A DNA stretch of 64,000 nt from Aquabacterium sp. (GTDB lineage: Bacteria; Pseudomonadota; Gammaproteobacteria; Burkholderiales; Burkholderiaceae_C). The notes beneath the pieces were generated by a model, which searched no databases, was not told where the DNA came from, and saw nothing but the letters and a program-made list of their open reading frames with translations. The translations under genes and the position numbers were made by a program. Position 1 is the stretch's first letter. The number at the start of each line of letters is the position of its first letter. The stretch is from the NCBI RefSeq assembly GCF_016195855.1, contig NZ_JACPYU010000020.1, positions 88,855-152,854 on the forward strand. The letters run 5' to 3'. Positions 9,354 through 18,455 of the stretch are shown piece by piece.

Positions 9354-10877
9354 TCAGATCTCCGACTTGATGGGAATGGTGCGCTTCTTCTTCGCGCCAA
9401 ACAGGCTGCCATCGGTGGCGCCATCCGAACACCCGTTGCCGAAGGTGAAGCCGCAGCCGCCCTTCATGTCAAAGGTGTTTTCCGCGTACTCGCGGTGTGC
9501 CGACGGGATCACGAAGCGGTCTTCGTAGTTGGCAATCGCCATCACGTGGTACATGTCTTCCACCGTGTGCTTGTCCAGGCCAACCTGATCCAGCACGCGC
9601 TTGTTCTCGACGCCGTCCACATGCTTGCCACGCATATAGCCGCGCATGGCCAGCATGCGCTCCAGCGCGCGGGTCACGGGCATGGTGTCGCCGGCAGTCA
9701 GCAGGTTGGCCAGGTACTTGACCGGGATGCGCAACTGGTTGACGTCCGGGATCTCGCCATTGATGCCCAGGTTGCCGGTATTGGCGGCAGCTTGAATGGG
9801 CGACAGCGGCGGCACGTACCAGACCATGGGCAGCGTGCGGTACTCGGGGTGCAATGGCAGCGCGACCTTCCAGTCCACAGCCATCTTGTAGACCGGGCTG
9901 TTGCGGGCGGCAACCAGCCAGGCTTCAGGGATGCCGTCCTTGCGGGCCTGCTCGATCACCTTGGGGTCGTTGGGATCCAGGAACAGATCCAGTTGAGCCT
10001 GGTACAGATCGCGGTCATGCTCCACGCTGGCGGCAGCCTGGATCTGATCAGCGTCATACAGCAGCACGCCCAGATAACGGATGCGGCCCACACAGGTCTC
10101 GGAGCACACCGTCGGCTGGCCCGCTTCAAGGCGCGGGTAGCAGAAGATGCACTTCTCGGCCTTGCCGGACTGCCAGTTGTAGTAGATCTTCTTGTAGGGG
10201 CAGCCCGACACGCACATGCGCCAGCCGCGGCACTTGTCCTGGTCGATCAGCACGATGCCGTCTTCTTCACGCTTGTAGATCGAGCCCGATGGGCAAGAGG
10301 CTACGCAAGCGGGGTTCAGGCAGTGCTCGCACAGGCGAGGCAAGTACATCATGAAGGTGTTCTCGAACTGGCCGTAGATATCCTTCTGGATATCGTCGAA
10401 GTTCTTGTCCTTGCTGCGCTTGCTGAACTCGCCACCCAGGATTTCCTCCCAGTTGGGGCCCCACTCGATCTTCTCCATGCGCTTGCCGGTGATCAGGCTG
10501 CGCGGGCGGGCCGTGGGCGGTGCCTTGGACTTCGGCGCCGATTGCAGGTGATCGTAGTCGAAGGTGAAGGGTTCGTAGTAGTCGTCGATCTGCGGCAGGT
10601 TCGGGTTGGCGAAGATCTTCATCAGCAGACTGAGCTTGCCGCCTTGGCGCGGCTCGATCTTGCCATTGCCCTTGCGGACCCACCCACCATTCCACTTGTC
10701 CTGGTTCTCCCATTCCTTGGGATAACCAATACCAGGCTTGGTTTCGACGTTGTTGAACCAGGCGTACTCGACGCCGGGGCGGCTGGTCCAGACGTTCTTG
10801 CAGGTTACCGAGCAGGTGTGGCAACCAATGCACTTGTCCAGGTTCAGGACCATGCCGATTTGTGCACGGATTTTCAT
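9354..10877 (-). CDS. narH: Respiratory nitrate reductase beta subunit NarH
   Basis: 507 residues. It carries four Fe-S binding motifs: CIGCHTCSVTCKN near the N-terminus, CEHCLNPACVASCPSG, CRGWRMCVSGC (Trp in the motif, typical of the 3Fe-4S cluster) and CIFCYPRLEAGQPTVCSETC. It relays electrons from NarI to NarG on the cytoplasmic face of the membrane. A GGAGG site lies before the ATG. The 76-bp gap to narG contains two hairpins (separate entry). Confidence 0.97.
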   Translation of the reverse strand: MKIRAQIGMVLNLDKCIGCHTCSVTCKNVWTSRPGVEYAWFNNVETKPGIGYPKEWENQDKWNGGWVRKGNGKIEPRQGGKLSLLMKIFANPNLPQIDDYYEPFTFDYDHLQSAPKSKAPPTARPRSLITGKRMEKIEWGPNWEEILGGEFSKRSKDKNFDDIQKDIYGQFENTFMMYLPRLCEHCLNPACVASCPSGSIYKREEDGIVLIDQDKCRGWRMCVSGCPYKKIYYNWQSGKAEKCIFCYPRLEAGQPTVCSETCVGRIRYLGVLLYDADQIQAAASVEHDRDLYQAQLDLFLDPNDPKVIEQARKDGIPEAWLVAARNSPVYKMAVDWKVALPLHPEYRTLPMVWYVPPLSPIQAAANTGNLGINGEIPDVNQLRIPVKYLANLLTAGDTMPVTRALERMLAMRGYMRGKHVDGVENKRVLDQVGLDKHTVEDMYHVMAIANYEDRFVIPSAHREYAENTFDMKGGCGFTFGNGCSDGATDGSLFGAKKKRTIPIKSEI

Positions 10878-10895
10878 GCTGCCTCCTGCAGAGCC

Positions 10896-10926
10896 GCCTC
10901 AAAGGAGGCAACAGCCCCCACGGGGG
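10896..10926. repeat. Tandem hairpins in the narG-narH gap (REP-like)
   Basis: Two adjacent perfect inverted repeats: GCCTC-AAAG-GAGGC (10896-10909) and CCCCC-AC-GGGGG (10915-10926). They lie inside a polycistronic operon with no T-tract, so they are not a simple terminator. They could stabilise or slow decay of the message. The surrounding G/C-run sequence looks like a dispersed extragenic element; that is an impression only. Confidence 0.4.
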
Positions 10927-10953
10927 GGAGCGAACGAATGTGAGCTTGGGGGG

Positions 10954-13900
10954 TCATGCATGCACTCCTTGCGAGCTGTTGCCGGCGGTCTCTTCACCGT
11001 CCAGCCAGTCGACCTTGTTCATCTTGCGCACCACCACGAATTCATCGCGGTTGGTGCCGATCGTGCCGTAGTAGTTGAAGCCGTAGCTGAACTGCGCGTA
11101 CCCACCGATCATGTGTGTGGGCTTGAGCACCACACGGGTCACCGAGTTGTGGATGCCACCGCGTGTGCCAGTGATCTCCGAACCCGGCGTGTTGATGATC
11201 TTTTCCTGAGCGTGGTACATCAGGACCATGCCGGGGTTGACGCGCTGGCTCACCACCGCACGGGCAGCGATCGCCCCGTTGGTGTTGAACAGCTCGACCC
11301 AGTCGTTGTCGACGATGCCGGCCTTCTTCGCGTCATCCTCGCTCAGCCAGATCACGGGGCCACCGCGGTTGAGCGTGAGCATCAACAGGTTGTCCGTGTA
11401 GGTCGAGTGAATGCCCCACTTCTGGTGCGGCGTGATGAAGTTCAGTGCGATTTCCTTGTTGCCGTTGGGCTTGAGGTTGTGGACGTCGTCCAGGGTCTTC
11501 AAGTCCACGGGGGGGCGATAGGACACGAAGCCTTCGCCGAACGCAATCATCCATGGGTGATCCATGTAGAACTGCTGACGACCGGTCAGGGTGCGCCATG
11601 GAATCAGCTCATGCACGTTGGTGTAGCCGGCGTTGTACGAGACCTTCTCGCTTTCCAGGCCAGACCAGGTCGGCGAAGAGATGATCTTGCGCGGCTGCGC
11701 CTGGATGTCGCGATAGCGGATCTTCTCGTCTTCGCGGTGCAAGGCCAGGTGAGCATGCTCACGGCCAGTTTGCTTGGACAGGGCCTCCCAGGCCTTGACC
11801 GCCACATGGCCGTTGGTCTCGGGGGCCAGCATCAGCACCACTTCGGTGGCGTCGATGTCCGACACGATCTTGGGCATGCCTTGGCTGACGCCCTCTTCCC
11901 GCACCAGGCCATTGAGCTCGCCCAGGGCCTTGACTTCGTCCTTGGTATCCCAACCGATGCCCTTGCCGCCATTGCCCAGCTTGTTCATCAGCGGGCCCAG
12001 GGAGGTGAAGCGCTTGTAGGTGTTGGGGTAGTCCCGCTCGACCACGAAGATCTGAGGCGCCGTCTTGCCGGGGATCAGGTCGATCTCGCCACGCTGCCAA
12101 TCCTGCACACCGAAGGGCTGCGCCATTTCGGCGGCCGTGTCGTGCATGATCGGGTTCATGACGACTTCCTTCTCCGTGCCGAGATGGCCCACGCAGACTT
12201 CGGAAAACTTCTGGGCAAAGCCCTTGTAGATCTCCCAGTCGGAACGCGCTTCCCAGGCCGGGTCCACCGCTGCGGACAGCGGATGGATGAAGGGGTGCAT
12301 GTCGGAGGTGTTGAGGTCGTTCTTCTCGTACCAGGTGGCCGTGGGCAGCACGATGTCCGAGTACAGACAGGTGGTGCTCATGCGGAAGTCCAGCGTGACC
12401 AGCAGGTCCAGCTTGCCTTCCGGCGCCTGATCGTGCCACTTGACCTCTTGAGGCTTCGCGTCTTGGCTACCAAGGTCCTTGCCTTGCACACCATTGGTGG
12501 TGCCCAGCAGGTGCTTGAGGAAATACTCATGCCCCTTGCCCGATGAGCCCAGGATGTTGGAGCGCCACACGAACATATTGCGTGGCCAGTTGACAGGATT
12601 GTCCGGGTCGTTGCACGACAGCTTGAGCGAGCCATCCTTCAGCGCGCTGACGACGTAGTCCTTGGCATCCATGCCCTTGGCTTGCGCATCCTGGACCACC
12701 TTGAGCGGGTTGGTTTCAAGCTGCGGCGCAGAAGGCAACCAGCCCATGCGCTCGGCGCGCACGTTGTAGTCGATCATGCTGCCGCCGTACTTGGCCTTGT
12801 CGGCCAGGGGCGAGAGCACTTCGCCCACGCCCAGCTTTTCATAGCGCCACTGGTCGGTGTGCGCATAGAAGAAGCTGGTGGAGTTCTGTTGACGCGGGGG
12901 GCGCGACCAGTCCAGCGCGAAGGCCAGCGCCGTCCAGCCGGTTTGCGGGCGCAGCTTTTCCTGGCCCACATAGTGCGCCCAGCCGCCACCCGATTGGCCG
13001 ATACAGCCGCACATCATCAGCATGTTGATGATGCCGCGGTAGTTCATGTCGCAGTGGTACCAGTGGTTCATGGCCGCGCCGATGATGACCATGGACTTGC
13101 CCTTGGTCTTGTCGGCGTTGTCGGCGAACTGGCGGGCCACAGTGAGCACCTGCTCGCGAGGCGACCCGGTGATCTGCTCTTGCCAGGCGGGGGTGTAAGG
13201 CACGTTGTCGTCGTACGACTTGGCGCCGTCGTCCACCAGCGTGCCCTGCGCGTCCTTCAGGCCGCGGTGGACGCCATAGCTGGCCACTTGCAGGTCGAAC
13301 ACGGTGGCCACCCACACTTCACGTGCCTGGCCCTTGTCCTGAATCGTCACGCGCTTCATGGGCACGTTGCGCAACAGGATGTCGCTTTGCTTGTTGTGCT
13401 GGAAGTTCGGGGTTTCGATGCCACCGAAGTACGGGAAGGCCACCTTGTTGACGTCGGCAGGCAGCACTTCCGCCTTGGTCGCGTCTTCCAGCACCGACAG
13501 CTTCAGGTCGACCTGACGGTCGCCCACGGCTTCCTTGTTTTCCAGGTTCCACTTGCCTTGGTCGGCGCGGCCATCGGCACCCCAACGGAAGCCGATCGAG
13601 CCATTGGGCTGCACGATGGCGCCTTGTGCGTCGTAGGCCAGCGTCTTCCATTCTGGATTGGTGCCGGTGGCCAGGTCGCCGGTCATGTCGCTGGCGCGCA
13701 GATAGCGGCCCGGTACCAGGGCCTTGCCTGCCGGGGTGTCCTGCTCTTCGAGCATGACCAGCATGGGCAGGTCGGTGTAGCGGCGTGCGTAGTCGTCGAA
13801 GTAGGCGCTGCGGCGCTTCTCGCCTTCGCCGAAGTAGAACTCCTTGAGGATCACGTGGCCCATGGCCATGGCCACGGCGGCATCGGTGCCCTGCTTGGGG

Positions 13901-14790
13901 TGCATCCAGATGTCGGCCAGCTTGGCCACTTCCGAGTAGTCGGGCGTGACGGCGACCGTCTTGGCGCCCTTGTAGCGTACCTCGGTGAAGAAGTGGGCGT
14001 CCGGGGTACGGGTCTGAGGCACGTTCGAGCCCCAGGCCATGATGAAGGTGGAGTTGTACCAGTCGGCCGATTCAGGCACGTCGGTCTGCTCGCCCCAGAT
14101 CTGCGGGCTGGCAGGCGGCAAATCGCAGTACCAGTCGTAGAAGGACATGCACACACCGCCGATCAGGCTCAGGTAGCGGCTGCCCGCTGCATAGCTGATC
14201 ATGGACATGGCCGGGATCGGCGAGAAACCGATGATGCGGTCAGGGCCGTATTGCTTGATCGTGTAGACGTTGGAGGCTGCCACGATCTCGTTGACCTCGT
14301 CCCAGGTGGAGCGAACAAAGCCACCCAGGCCACGCTCCTTCTGCCAGCTGCGACGGGTGTCAGGGTTGCTCATCAGCGCAGCCCAGGCATCCACAGGCGA
14401 CTTGGCCACGGTGCGGGCCGAGCGCCAGTGCTTGAGCAGCTCACCGCGCACCATGGGGTGCTTGACGCGGTTGGCGCTGTACAGGTACCAGGAGTAACTG
14501 GCGCCACGTGCGCAACCGCGGGGCTCGTGGTTGGGCAGGTCGTCGCGGGTCCGCGGGTAATCGGTTTGCTGGGTTTCCCAGGTCACGATACCGCCCTTGA
14601 CGTAAACCTTCCACGAGCAGGAGCCCGTGCAGTTCACACCGTGGGTGGAGCGCACGATCTTGTCGTGCTGCCAGCGGTTGCGGTAAGCGTCTTCCCACGT
14701 ACGGTCTTCGCCCGTGGTGACACCGTGACCGTCTGCAAAGCCCTCCTTGGGCTGTGCGAAGAAGGTCAGTTTGTCCAGAAAGTGACTCAT
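10954..14790 (-). CDS. narG: Respiratory nitrate reductase alpha subunit NarG
   Basis: 1278 residues, close to the usual length of about 1250. It is the molybdenum bis-MGD catalytic subunit that reduces nitrate to nitrite in the cytoplasm. The N-terminal FS0 cluster region is visible as HGVNCTGSCSW with a further Cys in PRGCARGASY. Molybdopterin-domain blocks such as WGSNVPQTRTPDAHF and the C-terminal GYAQFSYGFNYYGTIGTNRDE are intact. There is no twin-arginine export signal, consistent with Nar rather than Nap. It follows narK2 by 37 bp. Confidence 0.98.
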   Translation of the reverse strand: MSHFLDKLTFFAQPKEGFADGHGVTTGEDRTWEDAYRNRWQHDKIVRSTHGVNCTGSCSWKVYVKGGIVTWETQQTDYPRTRDDLPNHEPRGCARGASYSWYLYSANRVKHPMVRGELLKHWRSARTVAKSPVDAWAALMSNPDTRRSWQKERGLGGFVRSTWDEVNEIVAASNVYTIKQYGPDRIIGFSPIPAMSMISYAAGSRYLSLIGGVCMSFYDWYCDLPPASPQIWGEQTDVPESADWYNSTFIMAWGSNVPQTRTPDAHFFTEVRYKGAKTVAVTPDYSEVAKLADIWMHPKQGTDAAVAMAMGHVILKEFYFGEGEKRRSAYFDDYARRYTDLPMLVMLEEQDTPAGKALVPGRYLRASDMTGDLATGTNPEWKTLAYDAQGAIVQPNGSIGFRWGADGRADQGKWNLENKEAVGDRQVDLKLSVLEDATKAEVLPADVNKVAFPYFGGIETPNFQHNKQSDILLRNVPMKRVTIQDKGQAREVWVATVFDLQVASYGVHRGLKDAQGTLVDDGAKSYDDNVPYTPAWQEQITGSPREQVLTVARQFADNADKTKGKSMVIIGAAMNHWYHCDMNYRGIINMLMMCGCIGQSGGGWAHYVGQEKLRPQTGWTALAFALDWSRPPRQQNSTSFFYAHTDQWRYEKLGVGEVLSPLADKAKYGGSMIDYNVRAERMGWLPSAPQLETNPLKVVQDAQAKGMDAKDYVVSALKDGSLKLSCNDPDNPVNWPRNMFVWRSNILGSSGKGHEYFLKHLLGTTNGVQGKDLGSQDAKPQEVKWHDQAPEGKLDLLVTLDFRMSTTCLYSDIVLPTATWYEKNDLNTSDMHPFIHPLSAAVDPAWEARSDWEIYKGFAQKFSEVCVGHLGTEKEVVMNPIMHDTAAEMAQPFGVQDWQRGEIDLIPGKTAPQIFVVERDYPNTYKRFTSLGPLMNKLGNGGKGIGWDTKDEVKALGELNGLVREEGVSQGMPKIVSDIDATEVVLMLAPETNGHVAVKAWEALSKQTGREHAHLALHREDEKIRYRDIQAQPRKIISSPTWSGLESEKVSYNAGYTNVHELIPWRTLTGRQQFYMDHPWMIAFGEGFVSYRPPVDLKTLDDVHNLKPNGNKEIALNFITPHQKWGIHSTYTDNLLMLTLNRGGPVIWLSEDDAKKAGIVDNDWVELFNTNGAIAARAVVSQRVNPGMVLMYHAQEKIINTPGSEITGTRGGIHNSVTRVVLKPTHMIGGYAQFSYGFNYYGTIGTNRDEFVVVRKMNKVDWLDGEETAGNSSQGVHA

Positions 14791-14827
14791 TTTTTCTTAC
14801 TCCAGATGCCGATCAGGCAACAAGACA

Positions 14828-16279
14828 TCAGCAAGGTTGTTCGGCGTGCTCACGGGCGTAGAACCACCAGGTGGTCACGATGCACAGCAGATAGAAGACG
14901 ATGAAGGTCAACAGGGCGGCTTCGGGGCCACCGGTGGCGGCGATCGAGGTGCCATAGCTCTTGGGGATGAAGAAGCCACCGTAGGCAGCAAAGGCGCCGG
15001 TGAAGCCCAGCACGGCGGCGGCTTCGGTGTTGGCTTCCTTGATGGCGGCGTTCATGCCGGCTTCGTCATTGCGGGCCACACCCTTGGTCTTGAGGTTCAT
15101 GAAGATCACGGGGATCATGCGGAAGGTCGAACCGTTGCCGATGCCGGTGGTCAGGAACAACACCAGGAACATCAGGAAGAAGCCGGTGAAGTTGCCTGCC
15201 TCGGGGCCCCAAGGCAGGGCGAAGGCGCTGTGGCTGCCCTTGGGCAGGAAGAACAACACACCCACCACGGCGCAGGCCATGACGATGAAGTTCCAGTAGG
15301 TCACGCGGGCACCACCCAGCTTGTCAGCCAGCCAGCCACCCACAGGGCGAATCAGCGCACCAACCAGGGGGCCGATCCAGGCGTAGGCCAGGGGGTTCAC
15401 GTCCTTGAACTGAGACTTGATCAGCAGCGGGAAACCAGCGGCATAACCGATGAAGGAGCCGAAGGTACCCAGGTACAGGATGCACATCAGCCAGTTGTGC
15501 TTGTTGCGGAAGATGGCAGCTTGCGTGGCAAACGAGGCCTTGGCGTCCGCGATGTCGTTCATGAAGAACCAGGCTGCCAAGGTAGCGATGACGATCCAGG
15601 GCACCCACACGAAGGCGGCGTTCTGCGCCCAGATTTCAACGTGGGCGCCGGCCTTGTTGATGATCTGCTGCGATTCGCCACCGAACACACCAAACACACC
15701 CACGGAGATGATGATGGGGCTGAGGAACTGCACCACCGACACGCCAAGGTTGCCCAGGCCAGCGTTCACGCCCAAGGCCGAGCCCTTGCGCTCCTTCGGG
15801 AAGAAGAAGCTGATGTTGGACATCGAGGAGCTGAAGTTGCCGCCACCCAGGCCGCACAGCAGCGCCAGGATCAGCATGGTGGGATACGGCGTGCTCGGAT
15901 CCTGAATGGCCATGCCGATACCGATGGCCGGGATCAGCAAGGAAGCGGTCGAGATGGCCGTCCAGCGACGGCCACCGAAGACCGGCACCATGAAGGAGTA
16001 GAAGATGCGCAGCGTCGCGCCCGACAGCGCGGGCGCCGATGCGAGCCAGAACAGCTGGTTGGTCGTGTACTTGAAGCCCAGCAGCGGCAGGTTGACGGCC
16101 GCCACGCTCCACAGTTGCCAGACCGCAAAGGCCAGGAACAGTGCGGGCACCGAGATCCACAGATTGAGCTTGGCGATCGCCTGCCCCTCGGCCTCCCAGA
16201 AGGACTTGTCCTCCGGGGTCCAGATGGTCAGGGTGCTACCCGGCTTGGCCGGCCCTGACGACACAGTTGTGCTTGCCAT
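14828..16279 (-). CDS. narK2: Nitrate/nitrite transporter NarK2 (MFS)
   Basis: 483 residues with about twelve helices. I took the ATG at 16279 because AAGGA lies 8 nt upstream; a TTG six codons earlier is less likely. Two nitrate-signature stretches are seen, CGLGGGNFSSSMSNISFFFP and NAGLGNLGVSVVQF. The longer N-terminal region and overall length fit the type II NarK (nitrate/nitrite exchange). It lies between narK1 and narG and ends 37 bp before narG. Confidence 0.93.
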   Translation of the reverse strand: MASTTVSSGPAKPGSTLTIWTPEDKSFWEAEGQAIAKLNLWISVPALFLAFAVWQLWSVAAVNLPLLGFKYTTNQLFWLASAPALSGATLRIFYSFMVPVFGGRRWTAISTASLLIPAIGIGMAIQDPSTPYPTMLILALLCGLGGGNFSSSMSNISFFFPKERKGSALGVNAGLGNLGVSVVQFLSPIIISVGVFGVFGGESQQIINKAGAHVEIWAQNAAFVWVPWIVIATLAAWFFMNDIADAKASFATQAAIFRNKHNWLMCILYLGTFGSFIGYAAGFPLLIKSQFKDVNPLAYAWIGPLVGALIRPVGGWLADKLGGARVTYWNFIVMACAVVGVLFFLPKGSHSAFALPWGPEAGNFTGFFLMFLVLFLTTGIGNGSTFRMIPVIFMNLKTKGVARNDEAGMNAAIKEANTEAAAVLGFTGAFAAYGGFFIPKSYGTSIAATGGPEAALLTFIVFYLLCIVTTWWFYAREHAEQPC

Positions 16280-16311
16280 GATGTTGTCCTTGTTCAAGGT
16301 GATGCGGTGAT

Positions 16312-17574
16312 TCAGGCGCGGCTGCCAACGAGGGCGCCCTGGGGTTCACCACCCAGCACGTCACGAGAGCGGACTTCGGTGCGGTACATCCAGATCAAGG
16401 AGACCCAGACCACGCCGTAGAGGAACATGAAGGCGCTGGAGCGGACACCGGTCAGGTCCAGCAGGAAGCCGAAGATGATGGGCAGGATGAAGCCGCCCAT
16501 GCCGCCGGCCAGCCCCACGATGCCGGAGATGGCACCGATGTTGGTGGGGTAGTCATCGCTGATGTACTTGAAGACGCTGGCCTTGCCGAAGGCGAACGCG
16601 ATGCCCAGGGCGAACATCAGGGCCGTGAAGGCATAGACGTTCAAACCGAGGTGGAAGGTCTTCACGCCGTTGACGGTGTTGATGGAGAAGTCGGTCTGCG
16701 GGTAGCTCAGGATGAACAGGCAGATCCAGCTGGCCCACAGCACCCACCAGGTGACCTTGTGTGCGCCGTGCTTGTCAGACAGGTAACCACCGATCGCGCG
16801 CAACACGCCGCCAGGCAGCGAGAAGCAGGCTGCCAGCAAGGCGGCCACGCGGATGTCCAGGCCGTACTCGCCCACGTAGTACTGCACCATCCACAGGCTC
16901 AGGCCCACATAGCCACCGAACACGATGCTGTAGTACTGGCAGTACTTGAGCACGCGGGGGTCCTTGAGTTGCTTGAACTGCTCGGTGAAGCTGGCCTTGG
17001 ACTGCACCAGGTGAGCCGGGTCAGAGTGGCTGCCGAACCAGAAGATCAGGGCGGTGCCCAGCATCACGGCGGCGTACACCTGAGGCACCATGGTCCAGCC
17101 GAAGGCCACCACCAGGGCGGGCGCCACGAACTTGTTGACCGCCGCGCCGGAGTTACCCGCGCCGAACACCCCCATGGCGAAACCTTGCTGATTCTTGGGG
17201 AACCAGCGGGCCACATACGGGGTGCCCACCGAGAAGGAGCCACCGGCCAAGCCCACGAACAGGCCCAGCACCAGGAAGTGCCAGTACTGCGTGGCGTAGC
17301 TCATCAGGTAGATGGGCAGCACACACAGCAACATCGTGACGAACAACACGATGCGGCCACCGAAGCGGTCGGTCCACACCCCCAGGGGCACGCGCACCAG
17401 CGAGCCGGTCAGCACCGGCGTCGCGGTCAGCAGACCGAATTGGGTGGCGCTCAAACCGAGCGACTTCTTGATCGGGATACCGATGACCCCGAACATCATC
17501 CAGACCATGAAGCACACCGTGAAGGCCAGTGTGCTGACGCCCAGAACAGATAAGGCTTTGCCTCGCGTAGACAT
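16312..17574 (-). CDS. narK1: Nitrate transporter NarK1 (MFS)
   Basis: 420 residues from the ATG at 17574, which has AAGGAG 7 nt upstream. Twelve membrane helices. Nitrate-signature motifs GLAGGSFSVGTPYVARWF and FGAGNSGAAVNKF place it in the shorter type I NarK group, generally linked to nitrate/proton symport. It is the first gene of narK1K2GHJI-ppi-can and stands 134 bp from narL, where an FNR-like box occurs. Confidence 0.93.
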   Translation of the reverse strand: MSTRGKALSVLGVSTLAFTVCFMVWMMFGVIGIPIKKSLGLSATQFGLLTATPVLTGSLVRVPLGVWTDRFGGRIVLFVTMLLCVLPIYLMSYATQYWHFLVLGLFVGLAGGSFSVGTPYVARWFPKNQQGFAMGVFGAGNSGAAVNKFVAPALVVAFGWTMVPQVYAAVMLGTALIFWFGSHSDPAHLVQSKASFTEQFKQLKDPRVLKYCQYYSIVFGGYVGLSLWMVQYYVGEYGLDIRVAALLAACFSLPGGVLRAIGGYLSDKHGAHKVTWWVLWASWICLFILSYPQTDFSINTVNGVKTFHLGLNVYAFTALMFALGIAFAFGKASVFKYISDDYPTNIGAISGIVGLAGGMGGFILPIIFGFLLDLTGVRSSAFMFLYGVVWVSLIWMYRTEVRSRDVLGGEPQGALVGSRA

Positions 17575-17661
17575 GGGAAACTCCTTTCCAATGCCTCGCA
17601 GTGTCAAAAAATCAGCCCTGTCTGAACATCCTTCTCTAGGACATGGACATCATCCGTTGGG

Positions 17662-17695
17662 AGTAGTACCCACTCCGGAGCTTGATCTGGATCAG
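17662..17695 (-). promoter_or_regulatory. narK1 promoter region: FNR-like box with adjacent NarL-type heptamer
   Basis: TTGATCTGGATCAG (17682-17695) matches the FNR consensus TTGAT-N4-ATCAA at nine of ten positions. Nearer the gene, AGTAGTA (17662-17668) fits the NarL/NarP heptamer pattern (TACYNMT on the minus strand). Both are in the 134-bp gap that must hold the nar operon promoter. Joint anaerobic and nitrate control is a reasonable inference given narXL next door. Confidence 0.6.
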
Positions 17696-17708
17696 TCTTC
17701 CTGCCGAC

Positions 17709-18455
17709 TCAGTCCCTGGACTGGCTGGTGGCGAACACCGCCGCCTGCACGCGCGAAGTCAGGTTGAGCTTGCGCAGGATGTGCTGCACGTGGATCTTGA
17801 CCGTGGTCTCGGCGATGTCCAGCGTGCGGGCGATTTCCTTGTTGCTGGCGCCGCGGGCAATTTCGCGCAGGATGTCACGCTCGCGCGGGGACAGGCGGGA
17901 CATGCCGGCCGCCAGCTCTTCACCACGGGCATCCGCACGCGTTGCCGTGGGCTCTGCCTCGGTCACGTCGTTGTTGGCCGTCGAGCCGGACGGCACAGCG
18001 CCATCCGCAGGCGAGCTGAGCGCCTGCCTGTAGGCTGCAATCAGCTTGGTGGTCATCTCGGGTGACACCACGGACTCCCCTGCCCGCACACGCAGGATCG
18101 CGTCGACCAGGGCGTCGCCCTCGATGGTCTTGAGCAGGTAGCCTGCTGCACCCCGAGACAAGGCCTGCGCCAGGTCATCAGCATCCTCGCTGACGGTCAG
18201 CATCACGATCCGCACCTGCGGCACGGCCGCGTACAACTGCGGCAAGGCATCCACGCCGTGCACCCCGGGCAGGTGGTTGTCCAGCAAGATGACGTCGGGG
18301 CGGTGCAGTTGCGCCATCTTCAGCGCCTCGCCCGCATCGCGCGCTTCGGCTATCACGCTGACGCGGCTGTCACGGGACAGCAAGGCAATCAGGCCACGGC
18401 GGAAAAGATTGTGGTCATCGACCACCAGCAGGCGAACAGTCACGTTGTCATTCAT
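17709..18455 (-). CDS. narL: Nitrate/nitrite response regulator NarL
   Basis: 248 residues: receiver domain with acidic pair D13/D14, phospho-acceptor D59 in ILLDNHLPG and a conserved lysine in LLKTIEGD. A linker rich in Ala/Thr (about 155-180) leads to a LuxR-type helix-turn-helix (SPRERDILREIARGASNKEI, TVKIHVQHIL). It binds TACYNMT heptamers when phosphorylated by NarX. Its start overlaps the narX stop by 4 bp (ATGA). Confidence 0.94.
   Translation of the reverse strand: MNDNVTVRLLVVDDHNLFRRGLIALLSRDSRVSVIAEARDAGEALKMAQLHRPDVILLDNHLPGVHGVDALPQLYAAVPQVRIVMLTVSEDADDLAQALSRGAAGYLLKTIEGDALVDAILRVRAGESVVSPEMTTKLIAAYRQALSSPADGAVPSGSTANNDVTEAEPTATRADARGEELAAGMSRLSPRERDILREIARGASNKEIARTLDIAETTVKIHVQHILRKLNLTSRVQAAVFATSQSRD

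Noticed and set aside
12682..14904. 740-codon open frame on the plus strand opposite narG
   Set aside because: It is antisense to a fully conserved narG and its His/Gly/Arg/Val-rich composition is that of a GC-rich shadow frame.
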